DNA of 64,000 nt, from positions 3,658,001-3,722,000 of the forward strand of contig JAUCEF010000005.1 in NCBI GenBank assembly GCA_033558025.1. Direction: 5' to 3'. The stretch is from Phytophthora sp. 'mugwort'. Its lineage: Eukaryota; Oomycota; Peronosporomycetes; Peronosporales; Peronosporaceae. The stretch's first letter is position 1; each line of letters opens with the position of its first letter. Shown here piece by piece: positions 1 through 10,757 of this stretch. The notes beneath the pieces were generated by a model. That model had not been told where the DNA came from. It worked only from the letters and a program-made list of their open reading frames with translations, and ran no database searches. A program made the position numbers and the translations under genes.

Positions 1-1486
1 CAGAATGGCATTGAATGGCCCCCGGCATGACATTTCGTACCTCCAGGTGATCTCCGATCGTCTTCGCCGTCATACCTTCAATGCTCATGCCCAACAAGAT
101 CAACCCATTCGTGCGATGCTGGGCGGTGTCCTGTCCTGCTAACCTTCCTGCCACCATCGGTAGCAATGAGGCTAAAATCATCTGGGAGTCTGCGTAGAAG
201 CCGACAACGCCCGAGCACGCTTTTACGCTAGTGTAGACAGCTTCTTCGTTATCGCGACAGATCTTGCCCAGTGCTGCGAAAACCTTGTCGAGGAATGGGT
301 TCATGTTTTGCTCCAACAAAATCAGGTATGCACTGAGAATTTGGGTGTAGCGCTCGCGAACTTGTACAGTCCAGTCTCCTGTTTTCTCAAGAAGCGATGG
401 CAACACCTGCGCTCGAATTCTAGCAGCAAGTTTACGAGAGCCAAGTGGCGGGCGAGTCTCGAAGAAAAGAGGCGGCGCACTTGAGTCCGCGTCTACCTCC
501 ATGAGCTCCATATCGACTGCGTTAATGCCTCCGTCGCCATCCCGAGTCTCCCAGCTGGCAGAAAGCTCATTTAGCTTAGCGAGAGAAAGCGCTCGCACTT
601 CAGGAGACTCGTCAACGACGCCGGCTAGAAAGATCGGGAAGATTGACGCCTCAAACTGCTGAACTTGCTCAATCTGACCCAGCCAAGCAGCCAGTGTGAT
701 AACCAGTTGCTTTCTCACTGATGGTGCATGGTCAAAAATGACCTTGCTCATCGCCGACAGCAGCACGTCCTCCATGAGCTCCGGCAGAGCCTCCGAGCCA
801 CAAGGCACAGCAGCTTCCAGCGCCTGCAGCGCGCACACACGCACACGACTGTGCTGGTGACCAAGGTTAACCATCATAGGCCGCACAATTGTACCAATCT
901 GCATTCCGACGTCAGTCTTCCAGCTGTTGGAGATCAGGATGACGCACTCCGCCGACATTTTCTTGGCGTCCGGGAACGGGTCCACCGCCGTCTTGCCCAG
1001 AGCGTTGGCCAACTCCGTGATGACGTCGCGCAATGACATCGGTGTGTCTTCCACTGCAGCAAACTGCTTCAAAAACGCGTGCAAAAGCTGCAGGATTAGC
1101 AGACGGATCTCCTCCGTGGGTTCTGGATACGGCAGTTTGCCCAGTCGAGCGTCGGCCAGCGCAACAAGCTCCTTCAGCGTAACACTAGACGGCTCTAGCG
1201 CCCTGCGCTCGCATAGAAACAGTAGCGCCGTGAGAGCACGCTCGCGGCACTTCTCCACGGCGTCTCTCTCAGCGCATTGAAGGAGCGGACGCTGCAGGTT
1301 CGATACGCACAGAGCGCGCAGTACCGCAGCAGACACGCGAGACGCCTCGTTCTGCAATGCGCGGTTGAGCTTGTCCACGGCGCGGCGGCGCACGCTGCGG
1401 TCCGGATCGGCCAGGCAGTTGACGTCTCGTTGCATCTTCATGGCCAACATGTTGTATGCGCTTTCATCCTCTGAAGACAGCGTCAT
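1..1486 (-). CDS. DNAAF5: DNAAF5/HEATR2-like dynein assembly factor, 5' part
   Basis: The minus strand is open from an ATG at 1486 to the window edge (495 codons, no stop), so the 3' end lies outside. The product is an all-helical HEAT-type solenoid. Its N-terminus reads LADPDRSVRRRAVDKLNRAL, followed by a segment with LQRPLLQCAERDAVEKC, which resembles the opening repeats of DNAAF5 (HEATR2). That family is a cytoplasmic factor for preassembly of axonemal dynein arms, which suits an organism with flagellated zoospores. No intron is needed in the visible part. Other HEAT solenoids (importin-like) are the main alternative; the family call rests on the N-terminal pattern only. Confidence 0.6.
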   Translation of the reverse strand, partial: MTLSSEDESAYNMLAMKMQRDVNCLADPDRSVRRRAVDKLNRALQNEASRVSAAVLRALCVSNLQRPLLQCAERDAVEKCRERALTALLFLCERRALEPSSVTLKELVALADARLGKLPYPEPTEEIRLLILQLLHAFLKQFAAVEDTPMSLRDVITELANALGKTAVDPFPDAKKMSAECVILISNSWKTDVGMQIGTIVRPMMVNLGHQHSRVRVCALQALEAAVPCGSEALPELMEDVLLSAMSKVIFDHAPSVRKQLVITLAAWLGQIEQVQQFEASIFPIFLAGVVDESPEVRALSLAKLNELSASWETRDGDGGINAVDMELMEVDADSSAPPLFFETRPPLGSRKLAARIRAQVLPSLLEKTGDWTVQVRERYTQILSAYLILLEQNMNPFLDKVFAALGKICRDNEEAVYTSVKACSGVVGFYADSQMILASLLPMVAGRLAGQDTAQHRTNGLILLGMSIEGMTAKTIGDHLEVRNVMPGAIQCHS

Positions 1487-1848
1487 GGGCGCCGGATCCA
1501 ATATGACCCGCCACTCAACGTGAACATACAAAAGTCAAGTGATGGAAGATCGTGCAACATAATGGTCAAGCGTTAAGGCAACATTAGTGTGGTTCATTAT
1601 GCTGTATAAGCTTATGTTGTGCTTAAGCTGATCAATAGTGCTTAAGCTGATTGCGAGCACTTCAACATGTTGAGATGAAAAGATAAGCGTCTTGATTGCA
1701 AGCACGCACATTAGTTGCTCTATCTGTTCTGTGACTTGTTTACTGTTGCCTCTATATGAATATAAATTGCTCAGATCTTCGGGGGTTGCCCGAAACAGAC
1801 GCAGTCGGTAAATCGCCACGCCTTGCTGCCGGTTACAGGAGCACAAGC
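1487..1848. other. intergenic region with short direct repeat
   Basis: This is the promoter side of the HEAT-repeat gene and the 3' side of the TypA gene. It is AT-richer than its neighbours. A TGCTTAAGCTGAT unit occurs twice with a 19-bp period (about 1619-1653). No convincing gene is seen. Confidence 0.5.
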
Positions 1849-4012
1849 TTACTTGTTCTTGCCCTGCGTCCGCTTGCGACCGTTGGCGGTCAGCTCGCGC
1901 TTTCGCATGCGGATCTTATTAGGGGAAACATCGATCATCTCGTCCTCGCCAATGTAAGTGACCACATCCTCCAGGGACATCTGGCGAATGGGAGACAGTT
2001 TAACATTCTCGTCGGTGCCAGCCGCGCGCATGTTCGTAAGCTTCTTCTCCTTGGTGGGGTTGATTTCAATGTCTGTGGGACGGCTGTGCTCACCCACGAT
2101 CATACCCTCATACACCTCGTCGCCAGGTTTGACAAACATCTCTCCACGGTCTTCGAGCGTGTTAAGCGCGTAGGCCTGCCATGAACAAACACTGTGAAAA
2201 TATCTGAAACTTGAGCGAGATTGCAACTCAGGTTGTTTCTTACCGTGCACATGCCACCAGACGAGGAGATAAGCTTTCCCTTCGACGGAGGGGTTGCCGA
2301 GCCCTGGTATGGCGAGTAGCCGTAGAAGATTGAGTTCAAAATACCACTTCCGCGCGTGTCGGTTTTGATCTTGGCATGAAAAGAAAGGAGTTCAATAAGT
2401 GGCCATTCTTGCTCAAAGATGATATGAAAGGGAAGTCAGCGCAGTACTTACCTCACTGCGGTAGCCCATGAGGCAGCGGCTAGGGATCTTGAACTGAAGC
2501 CGGACTTTGTCGTGCATCTCCTTGAACTCAATGATTTCACCGCCCCGAGTTGACAACTTGTCGATAACCGTGCCGGAGAAGTCGGAATCGACATCGATCG
2601 TCACTTCTTCGATCGGTTCCAATTTCTGGTTGGTCTCTGGGTCCGTATGGAAAAGCACCTGAGGAGCTGAGACGGACATCTCGAAGCCTTCGCGACGCAT
2701 TTCTTCAATCAGAATAGCGAGCTGAAGTTCACCACGGCCATGGACGTCGAAGGCTTCCGACGACTTGCTGGGAGAAACAGAAATGGCAACGTTGTTCTAG
2801 GGGCGCAAACAGTAATCGACTGTTAACGACCCGCTCCGCGCACATGGATGACAAATGTGAACCTAGAGCACAAACGCACCTCGCACTCACGCTCCAGACG
2901 CTGCTTGATGTGAGAAGACGTAAGGAACTTGCCGTCCTTGCCTGCAGTCGGCGCGTCATTCACACTAAACGTCATGGAAATCGTGGGAGGGTCCAGCTGC
3001 GGAGACGAAATGGGCTCTGTCACGGAGACATCAGCGATCGTGTCGGACACGTACGCGTTCACACCAGCGATGGTGATGATGTCACCTGGTATAATTGCAA
3101 CACATTATATGTAATCGTACACATGTAAGACCTGAGCTTCCAGTAAATGCCATGGCAAGAAAACTTACCAGCCGTAGCCGACGTGATCTCTGACTTCACA
3201 ACGCCACGGGTGACATACATCTTCGTAACTCGGCCAGTCTCGAGCTTTTTGCTCTCGCGGTTCATTACTTGAATCGAGTCACCAATCTACTCGACGTCAT
3301 TCGACAATAAAGCGTACACACAACGTAAAAGTCAGTACAAACTCATCGTACGCAAACAGCATATTTGAAAACGAGAAATGCGCACCTTGACAGTTCCGGA
3401 GTGGACTCGGCCAGTAGCCAGACGGCCCACGTACGGGTCGTGACCTATCATGGTAACAGCCATGGAGAATGGCTTGCCAGCATTGGCCTCGGGGGCAGGC
3501 ACGTAGCGCGTGATCTCATCCAGCAACGGCATCATGCTGTCGTGCAGCTCGTCCGGGTTGTCCAAATCGTGCACAGCCCATCCCTGTTTGGCAGAAGCGT
3601 ACAGCACGGGAAACTCCAATTGATCGTCATCGGCGTCAAGCGCCACAAACATGTCGAAGAGCTCGTTCTCGACCGAACCGTCCAGGCGGCTGGTGTCGCG
3701 GTCCACCTTGTTGATGACCACGAGCGGCTTGAGTCCGCGGTGCAGCGCTTTAGTCAGTACAAACTTGGTTTGGGACATGGGGCCTTCTGTGGCGTCTACG
3801 ACTAGCACAACACCGTCGACCATACTCAAAATGCGCTCCACCTCGCCACCGAAGTCAGCGTGACCGGGCGTGTCGACAATGTTGAGTACGTGTCCGTTGT
3901 ACTCGACGCGCGTGCATTTTGACATGATGGTGATGCCACGCTCGCGTTCTAGGTCAATGGAGTCCATGACGCGTTCCTCCGAGAGCTGGTTGCCGCCGTG
4001 TTTAAGCAGCTG

Positions 4013-4045
<33 letters not shown>

Positions 4046-4201
4046 AGCCACGATGGCAACGTTGCGGATGTTCTCAGCTGTGACGGACGAGTAGTCTGTA
4101 GAGAAGGCGCGCTCCAGCACGGGCGCGTTGCGCTGCAGGAACGAGCGTTGGTTTGAGCGCGCGCGCGCCAGGACAGGCAGGCAAGACCGACGGAGCCACA
4201 T
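1849..4201 (-). CDS. typA: TypA/BipA-family translational GTPase, organellar
   Basis: Six exons on the minus strand: 4201-3386, 3286-3169, 3085-2880, 2796-2452, 2369-2244 and 2175-1849 (645 aa). All introns are GT-AG and the phases close. G1 is [10 protein letters not shown] (residues 52-61), then [13 protein letters not shown] and NKVD, with YASAKQGW as G5. Exons 4-6 carry the EF-G-like domain V ([18 protein letters not shown]) and the TypA-specific C-terminal domain ([21 protein letters not shown]). TypA/BipA binds ribosomes as a GTPase in stress and assembly. The start was set at [20 protein letters not shown], an Arg-rich presequence typical of mitochondrial import, because upstream residues of the open frame are not conserved. 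Plastid targeting is not expected in an oomycete. Confidence 0.93.
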
Positions 4202-4559
4202 GATGTCAATCAAGTTTAAGCGAGGCGAAGTGCGTGTGTGGTGGAGCGCTTCACCTGCCAACTGATGTGGACCACGCCGTCTGCGCAATTCCCAAGAGAA
4301 TGGTGTGGAACACACTACATGGTGTGTTGGGCGTGGGCCTAAGTTCGGTGGGCCACACTTTTGTCTCAGCGCAATGCGATGGCATTTTCAAAAGGGCTTC
4401 TCCGGTGTTGCGCATGGACTGGGGGCAGGCTGGTTTGACAGAGCAGCCGCGCCTGTCCCAACCCGGACACACTCTTGTCTGTTCAACAAGGGTGACATAC
4501 TGCTGTGTACGAACGCGCTTTCGTCTCTCTCCGAGGACATCAGCGGTTGCTGCATCGAT
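4202..4559. other. intergenic segment left of the Copia insertion
   Basis: This is the upstream region of the TypA gene, cut by the Copia insertion. A short inverted repeat AACACAC/GTGTGTT sits at 4309-4328. The motif AAAGTGTGGCCC on the minus strand near 4360 recurs loosely near 16735, which suggests shared repeat-derived sequence. No supported gene. Confidence 0.4.
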
Positions 4560-4564
4560 TCGAC
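4560..4564. repeat. Copia target-site duplication, left copy (TCGAC)
   Basis: TCGAC lies directly before the TG end of the left LTR and again directly after the CA end of the right LTR (9691-9695). Five bp is the usual duplication for Ty1/copia integrases. Confidence 0.9.
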
Positions 4565-4812
4565 TGTAGATTGGACACTTGCTGTTCTATGGTGTATTCT
4601 CAACTGACTGAGTTTGGACTCCTAGCTTGCACCTGGCCTACCAGTTTTGCTTCAAGCTCACTCATCACGGCCTGCTGGAGGGGGGGGGGGACCACGCTCT
4701 TAGAGGGAAGGGATCCTGGCGACAGGGAAGCTCATCCTGAGTCCGTTCCTGTCTATGCAACCGACAACGTGGGAGCTGCTGCTTGTCTCCAAACACAGGC
4801 AGCTGACCAACA
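4565..4812 (-). repeat. Copia 3' LTR
   Basis: 248 bp, beginning TGTAGATTGG and ending CCAACA on the plus strand. It contains an 11-G run and matches the right LTR along its full length with about six substitutions and a one-base length difference in the G run. Confidence 0.95.
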
Positions 4813-4822
4813 CCTCCCCCAC
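4813..4822 (-). other. polypurine tract of the Copia element
   Basis: Read on the minus strand this is GTGGGGGAGG, ending exactly where the 3' LTR starts (TGTTGG). Position and composition fit the plus-strand DNA priming tract. Confidence 0.85.
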
Positions 4823-7800
4823 AAGCGGCAGCTCCCGGATCGTCATCCGGTTCCAAGCCAAGGCCACACAGGCCACGCTTATGAAGAAGTTCCGGCCGCG
4901 GCAGCGCCTTTGTCAGGAGATCAGCTGGGTTCTGAAGCGTAGGCACGTACTCAACAAGTCCCATGAACCCTGTCCGCCACGCGTCCTTGAGCGTGTGGAA
5001 GCGGATGTCCACCGCTTTCTGTGAGCCCGAGCTTCCGTCTCTTTTGATCCGGTGGATGGTCGGCAGGTTGTCAACCTGCAGAGTAAGCTGGAGCGGGCTC
5101 TTGTCCGTCAGGATCTCGGCCGTGACGAGCCGGATCCACTCGGTTTGCTGGGGGGGGGTCGTTCTCGGTGATGAACTCGGCCGTGGTGCTGTACAACGCT
5201 ACCACGGTCTGCTTTGTCGAGCCCCCAATGTACGAGGCAACCGAACACGAACGCCATGAATCCCGACACGAACTTCCTGTCTTTCATGTCGTTCGCCCAG
5301 TCTGCGTCGGTTGCGACGCGTATGCCCTCCTCGGTGGATCGCAGCTCGCGCTCGAGGTCGCGCGCGTTCGACCAAGATACCGGAGCAGGGCTTCGCCGCA
5401 GCCCACGCTTCCTTCCTGGACTTCGAGCAGTGACGGGCGAGTTGGTTTATCGCGAAAGCGATGTCCGGCCATGACACCCTGGCAAGGTACCGAAGGCTGC
5501 CGACCACTTGTCGATACCGCTTGTTGCGCATGAACCCGCGCTCGATTTCTGTGGGCTCGTCAGTCAGATTGTCGAGGCGGGAGTTGTGAATCATGGGCGT
5601 GTACGTCGACAGTGCCTCGTCCATGGCGAAGCGGTACAGTAGCCCGTTGGTGTAGGTTTCCTGATACGTAGATGACGTCTGTCTCGTGGAGGATCTTCAT
5701 ACCGAGAAAGCTGCTTGGCCGTCCCAGGTCTTTGACTTGATATGCCTTGTTCAGTGCCACCAGCAGTCGCAGCACGTACTCTTCTTCACGGTGCGCGATT
5801 AGCACGTCGTTCACGTAGAGGCAGACCAGTAGAAGACTTCCGTCCACTTGCATGTGGTACAAGCAGGCGTCTCCGGTGGTGGCTGAAGGCCATAGGCTCG
5901 TAAAAACTTGTTGATCTCCATGTTCTACTCGCGCCCTGCCTGTTTCAAGCCGTACAGTGCCTTTTTCAGGACCACATTTTGTCCTCCTCTCCTGGCTTCT
6001 CAAACCCCTTGACCTGTTTGACGTAGACCGTCTCCTTGAGCTTGGATTTAAGGTACGCCGCAGGCACATCGCCCTGCCTCATGGTCACGTCGAGCTTCAC
6101 CACAAGCGCCAAGAAGACCTTCACACACACGAGGTCCACGACCGGAGCGTGGGTCTCCACGTAGTCAACGAGATACACCTGGTGATCCCCGCGGGCGCAT
6201 ACGCACATCTTATACTTGTCGATGCTGCCATCGGCAGCCAGTTTCAGTTTCAGCTGCACGGTGTTGTCAAGTTCGCGCATGCCCAGTGGGAGACGCACCA
6301 GATCGTACGTGTCATTGGCCTCCAGCGCCCGTATTTTCGTCCATGTGGCAGTCTCCCACTCATGCCACTGCGGTGACCTTCGTGCCTCAGCAAGGCTGAA
6401 GGCTCCCTGATTACCTCGGTAAATAGGAGATACGCCAGGTTGATGGGTTTGGTTCCCAAGCGCCGTGACGTGCGCCGCTCGAGGATCTTGCTCACTTCTT
6501 TCGCTGACTGTCGCTCAGACCTGCGGTTGGCCGTGAGCTCACTGGAGCCGTTTGCTTTCTCGACCTCTGTGCGCGTCCAGTGTGTGTTGCGCATCACCTG
6601 CCGCACATCTTCTATTTGCTGTGGGTTCCTAGAGATGGTGTTGGTGGGTGCGGCTGGCATCTCATATCCTGCTCTGATGTCGACGTCTTCGATCTTCTCT
6701 TCGTCCTCTCCTCTCTCTTCTGGCAGCGGTGGTGGGACATCATTGCTCGGCAGAACAATCTCGGCGTATAGCATGCGGTCCAGAGCCAGCACCCCGGCAC
6801 TCTCTCGGATTCGTTGAGCGTTGCCCGGCACGTAAACTCTGTAACTCCTGCTAGCCTCGGAGAGACCGACGAAGGCCCCCAGATCACCGCGTCCATCACA
6901 GCGTAATCGCTTATGGCGCACTCTTTCTGGCACTCTGATGACTACTGATTGACCGAACACGGGCAGCTGGCGGAGTGACGGCTTTGCCCCGAACAGCTTC
7001 TCATGTGGTGTCGCTGACCCTTCTTGGGCACTCGGTTGCGCATATATGCCGCGTGGTTGAGCGCGTCTTCCCAAAGGTAGTGCGGAAGTTGGGAGTCGAG
7101 CAGCATCGCGCACGCCATCTCCGTTACCGTGCGGATTGCTCGCTCAGCTACGCCGTTCTGGCTGCTGCGGTAGCGCACAGAATGCTGGGGCTTCAGCCCC
7201 TGCTCAGCCACGATTTGTCGGAAGTCCCGTGGTCCTGAACTCGCCGCCGCCGTCCGTCCTCACTACCTTCAAGTTCCGTATTGGTACATGTGACTACCGC
7301 TTCACGTAGGTCATGAACACGGCCGTGCGCTCCCCAGCCTCGTCTTTTGCTTTCAGCCCGTAAATCTTGACGAATTCCTGGTACACCGCGACCATGAATT
7401 ACTCGGAGCCGTGATAGGAGCGCTCGATCGGTCCGGCCAGGTCGATGTGGCAAACTCGGGAAGCCATTGTTTCGTTGCTTGTCCGCGCCTTGGGCGCTGG
7501 CGCTTCCATGATCTTGGCCCTCACACACGACACACACGGTGGCGGGTTGGGGCCATCTTCGAGCATCATGCCCGTCACAGCGCGACTCTTCGCGAGCGCC
7601 CGGCACGCGTCATAGCTCAAGTGGCCGAGTCGTCGATGCCAAGTGAGGATCGACTCGGGCTTGGGCTGCTTGGTGACTGCGAGTGCTGCGTCCGCGAGGC
7701 TGTGGAAGCTGGACGTTGGTGTCACCATCTCGTAAACGCCGTCAACGGGTACAGCCTTAAGCTCGGGTTGCCGCCGTCTTTCTTGCGTTACTGACCATGA

Positions 7801-8106
7801 GTTGTTGTTGAACAGGACGTGGTTTCCAGCTTGGACGAGCCGGAACACCGAGAGAAACGTGATTGAAATGCCCGACACAAAAAAGACGTTGGGGATGACC
7901 AGATCGAAATACTTGAACTTGCCCTTGCCGTCTTTCACCGCAGTCTGTACATGCAGCTCTCCCACCGTGTCGATCAACACCGTCCGCTACCATGAAGCGC
8001 TTCGGCGGCGGATTTCGCTTGTGTTTGGAAGGTCGTGATGGTGGCCCCTCAGATGTTACGCAGATCCAGAATCCACGAGGATCCTGTGCCATCCGACGCC
8101 GGGCCC
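4823..8106 (-). pseudogene. Copia pol: protease, integrase, RT, RNase H (broken)
   Basis: Pieces in several frames, in element order. Protease: ILVDSGSA near 8065-8085, followed at once by an in-frame TAA. GAG-pre-integrase and integrase: LTWHRRLGHLSYDACRAL near 7660, CHIDLAGP near 7455 and NGVAERAIRTVTEMACAML near 7140, which includes the catalytic Glu region. Reverse transcriptase: about 6400-5560, with GDVPAAYLKSKLKETVYV and the active-site segment LYVNDVLIAH near 5810, so YVND stands where Copia RTs usually have YVDD. RT tail: VGSLRYLARVSWPDIAFAIN near 5480. RNase H tail: PADLLTKALPRP near 4910. Several frame changes are needed to join these, so the reading frame is dead. Confidence 0.9.
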
Positions 8107-9263
8107 TCACGCAGAGTCTTCCGTGGTTGCCTTCATGACCGCGAGCTCCAACGGCGACTCCTTCTCCACCTTCGTGTTCCTGGGACACGGGGGGTCTCGG
8201 ACGACGTGACCGCGACTTTTGCACTTATGACACAGCGTGTTCTCGGTCACCCACCCGGCTGGACAAAAGGGCCGTACTTGATTGGAGGGTTGCCACCTCC
8301 GCTTATGCGCCTGCGTTTCCTGTCGACTACCATTGCCATGCCTGTGCACGTCTTCGTGACTGACTCGGCAGCTGACTTGCGCCTCTTTGGGGCATCATCG
8401 TCTGCAGACACGCCGTCCGACCTCGTGAGCCGACCGAGGAGGCCCACCAACTTGTCCATGGCTGCGCGTGGTCGGACTTTCTGGGTCTGGGTCGACAGCC
8501 AGAAGTCGAGTTGCGTGGTCTGGCTGGGGCATGCCCTCTTGATGGAGGCAGAGAGTGCTACCTTGTCATTGGCCCTATTGCCGACCCTGCCTAGCAACGA
8601 GTAGGCCATGTTCTGCAGTCGCTGCGAAAACATCTCGTTACTTTCGTTTGATTTTTTTATGGCGCCGCGGATCTTGTCGCGGATAGCGTCTTCGTCGATC
8701 TTCGTGGAGTACTGACGGATCAGTAGCTTCCCTGCTTGCTGCAGCCTCATCTCGGGCTTCGACATCAATGCCCGGTCGAACCACTTGGACGCGTCTCCCT
8801 TGAGCGAGGCTTGGAGAAAGCTGCACTTGATCAGCTCCGTCCACCGGTGATTGTCACGAAGCTGCGCGCCCAACATGTGGCCGTTGAACTCGGTCCACCA
8901 CGCTCGCATCTTGCTGTCGAATTCGCCGAGCTCAATGCTTCCCGTGAATGAGTCAATCGAGAGTTGCTTCAGGTTTGGCTTGCCCCCGACCCTCAGCTTC
9001 CGGAAGGCCACGACAATTGGGTTGTTGTCGTGGTTCGCGCGCAAGTCGTCCTCGTCACTGCTGCCGTTGTCGCCGCCGTCGTCTCCGTTGTCGTCATTCC
9101 CTTCATCCGCACCGTTTGCGCTGTCGTCACTGCCGTCCTGGCCGGACGCGCTGCCGTCTGCGCTCGATGCGGTGCTCGATCTGGCTGGTACTTGCTGGTG
9201 TGGAGCCGCAGCCGTGGTAGCGATGACAGTTCTCGTGACGCTCGCTGCCGGCGAGATCGTCAC
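8107..9263 (-). pseudogene. Copia gag with zinc knuckle (frameshifted)
   Basis: The main frame (9263-8247) encodes an acidic low-complexity N-terminus, then a gag core with FDSKMRAWWTEFNGHM and GDASKWFDRALMSKPEM. A shift in the 8250-8350 overlap is needed to reach the knuckle CHKCKSRGHVVRDPPC (about 8180-8230). The last Cys of the canonical CX2CX4HX4C is displaced, with Pro where Cys is expected. The long open frame opens on GTG, so the true initiator is uncertain; a Ser/His-rich frame runs from 9426 upstream and may be the original N-terminus. Confidence 0.8.
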
Positions 9264-9426
9264 ATGACGGGCCGCTTACGGCTGTCTCGGTGGAGTCGTC
9301 TTGGTACGAGACCGCGCGGCTGTGGTGGCATCGGTGGTGTTTGGACGCGCGAGTGGACGCGTGGAGACGCTCGGGTGGCCATTCGGGGAGACGCGCGAGT
9401 AGCCATGTCTCAGGCTTAGAGTGCAA

Positions 9427-9441
9427 GCAAGACTCTTAATC
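9427..9441 (-). other. primer-binding site matching tRNA-Lys(CUU) anticodon arm
   Basis: The 5' LTR ends at 9442 and the next minus-strand bases are GATTAAGAGTCTTGC. The complement, AGACTCTTAATC (9430-9441), equals the anticodon stem-loop of eukaryotic tRNA-Lys with anticodon CUU (as remembered). Internal-fragment (half-tRNA) priming is known for Copia elements that use initiator tRNA; the Lys assignment here is inference from this 12-base match. Confidence 0.65.
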
Positions 9442-9690
9442 TGTAGATTGGGCACTTGCTGTTCTATGGTGTATTCTCAACTGACTGAGTTTGGACTCCT
9501 AGCTTGCACCTGGCCTACCAGTTTTGCTTCAAGCTCACTCATCACGGCCTGCTGGAGGGGGGGGGGGGACCACGCGCTTAGAGGGAAGGGATTCCGGCGA
9601 CAGGGAAGCTCATTCTGAGTCCGTTCCTGTCTATGCAACCGGCAACGTGGGAGCTGCTGCTTGTCTCCAAACACAGGCAGCTGACCAACA
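9442..9690 (-). repeat. Copia 5' LTR
   Basis: 249 bp, TGTAGATTGG to CCAACA on the plus strand, with a 12-G run. It pairs with the left LTR and is followed by the second TCGAC. Confidence 0.95.
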
Positions 9691-9695
9691 TCGAC
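9691..9695. repeat. Copia target-site duplication, right copy (TCGAC)
   Basis: Matches 4560-4564 exactly. Confidence 0.9.
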
Positions 9696-10410
9696 GACCT
9701 ACAAGAGCCAGTGGACCGGAAGCTACCATTGGGATGGGGCATTAGCCAGCGAGGGCGAAGGAAACGGCGCTGTTGAAGTGTGCAGCGCTCACAGTATAGC
9801 GACGCCCTCACTGATCAGTATGCCTACATTCGCCAACACGACGTATACGGCGAGGTTGGCATTAAGGAACGGCAGCCACACAACAGCCCACTCGAGCATG
9901 ATCAGCGTTGTAAATGGGGGTCGGGGCTTGGGAGGTTGCGGTTTATTCATACGACCCACTCACCCATCGTCCTCATTTCTTAGATTGTTTTGTTTAAAAT
10001 AGAGAGCTAAAAATGTAGTGGCACGCAGAGGAAGCATGGCATTCTTGCTTTTATCGTTGTCATGGCTCGCCACCAATGCCCTGTGTGATACGAGCTTTTC
10101 AAGCATGCATCGTCTCTCCAGCGTCACCAAGGGCGCCCAATTTGTTGGCGCAATTGCCGCCGAGAGGAATTGAAGGCTGAGCGCAAGATTGCCCGCAATC
10201 GGCGGTGCCGTCAGCGGTATCAAAAATGCCGACAAAACGGACCAGCATCAATAAATCACCATCGCGATGGGCCCCAACATGTGGATATTTCGACAGCTCC
10301 GGCTGTAACTCCTCCTCCTCTAGGACATAAGGTGAATCACACAGACCAAGACGGGAAAAGCATAGACACATCAGGTGTGAATCCACAAATATAGGATGTA
10401 AAAAATCCAG
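9696..10410. other. non-coding flank between Copia and Gypsy remains
   Basis: Only short open frames occur, such as a 54-codon minus frame near 9945-9782 starting MNKPQPPKP, and none is recognisable. Probably decayed repeat DNA. Confidence 0.35.
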
Positions 10411-10437
10411 CATGACGTCATTAGACTTGACGTCATG
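10411..10437. repeat. perfect inverted repeat with two TGACGTCA octamers
   Basis: CATGACGTCA and TGACGTCATG face each other across a 7-bp spacer (TTAGACT). Each 10-bp arm holds the palindromic CRE/ATF octamer TGACGTCA. It lies near the truncated end of the Gypsy remnant. It may be a bZIP site pair or an element terminus; the sequence does not decide. Confidence 0.6.
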
Positions 10438-10530
10438 ACGCGGCACTGATCGTGCACGCTCGCCCCCTCAGCCGTCACTTAAAAAAACACCGAGCAACCA
10501 CGGCAAGGACAAAGGCAACAGCACTTCGTG

Positions 10531-10757
10531 GGGCAGCACGTCAGCAAGAAGGCCGACGCGACCAACGGCATGCACCTCTTCCCCAGCAGCAACGGCAACC
10601 GCTCGAGGCCGCCTCCACGGAGCAGCACGCCCGCAAGAAGGATGCCGCGAGCAAGCACACCCGCACTCCCTGCAGCAACGACACCCGTTTGGAGCAGCCG
10701 TTGGCGAAGCAGCACGTCGGCAAGAAGGCTGGTTGGAGCCTCCGCGAGCTCTCGGTA
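10531..10757. repeat. imperfect tandem repeat, period about 88 bp
   Basis: The core GCAGCACG followed by a GCAAGAAGG-type stretch starts at 10533, 10622 and 10709, spaced 89 and 87 bp. The tract is GC-rich and replaces the Gypsy RNase H sequence just after the KELLAIL motif. It is open in plus frames rich in Arg, Lys and Gln, but no family is recognised. Confidence 0.55.

Larger units (their letters stand above)
4565..9690 (-). mobile_element. Ty1/Copia LTR retrotransposon, complete but degenerate
   Basis: The element is 5126 bp and lies on the minus strand. It has two LTRs (4565-4812 and 9442-9690), a primer-binding site flush against the 5' LTR, a polypurine tract flush against the 3' LTR, and a TCGAC target duplication. 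The order gag, protease, integrase, reverse transcriptase, RNase H (integrase before RT) defines Copia. The LTRs differ at about six positions, mostly transitions, plus one G-run indel, so insertion looks fairly recent. The pol region nevertheless has several frameshifts and stops, so this copy cannot encode an intact polyprotein. It separates the TypA gene from the older repeat block to its right. Confidence 0.95.

Noticed and set aside
8035..9419. Plus-strand open frames across the Copia gag
   Set aside because: The minus frames carry the gag and zinc-knuckle motifs; the plus frames have no recognisable content.
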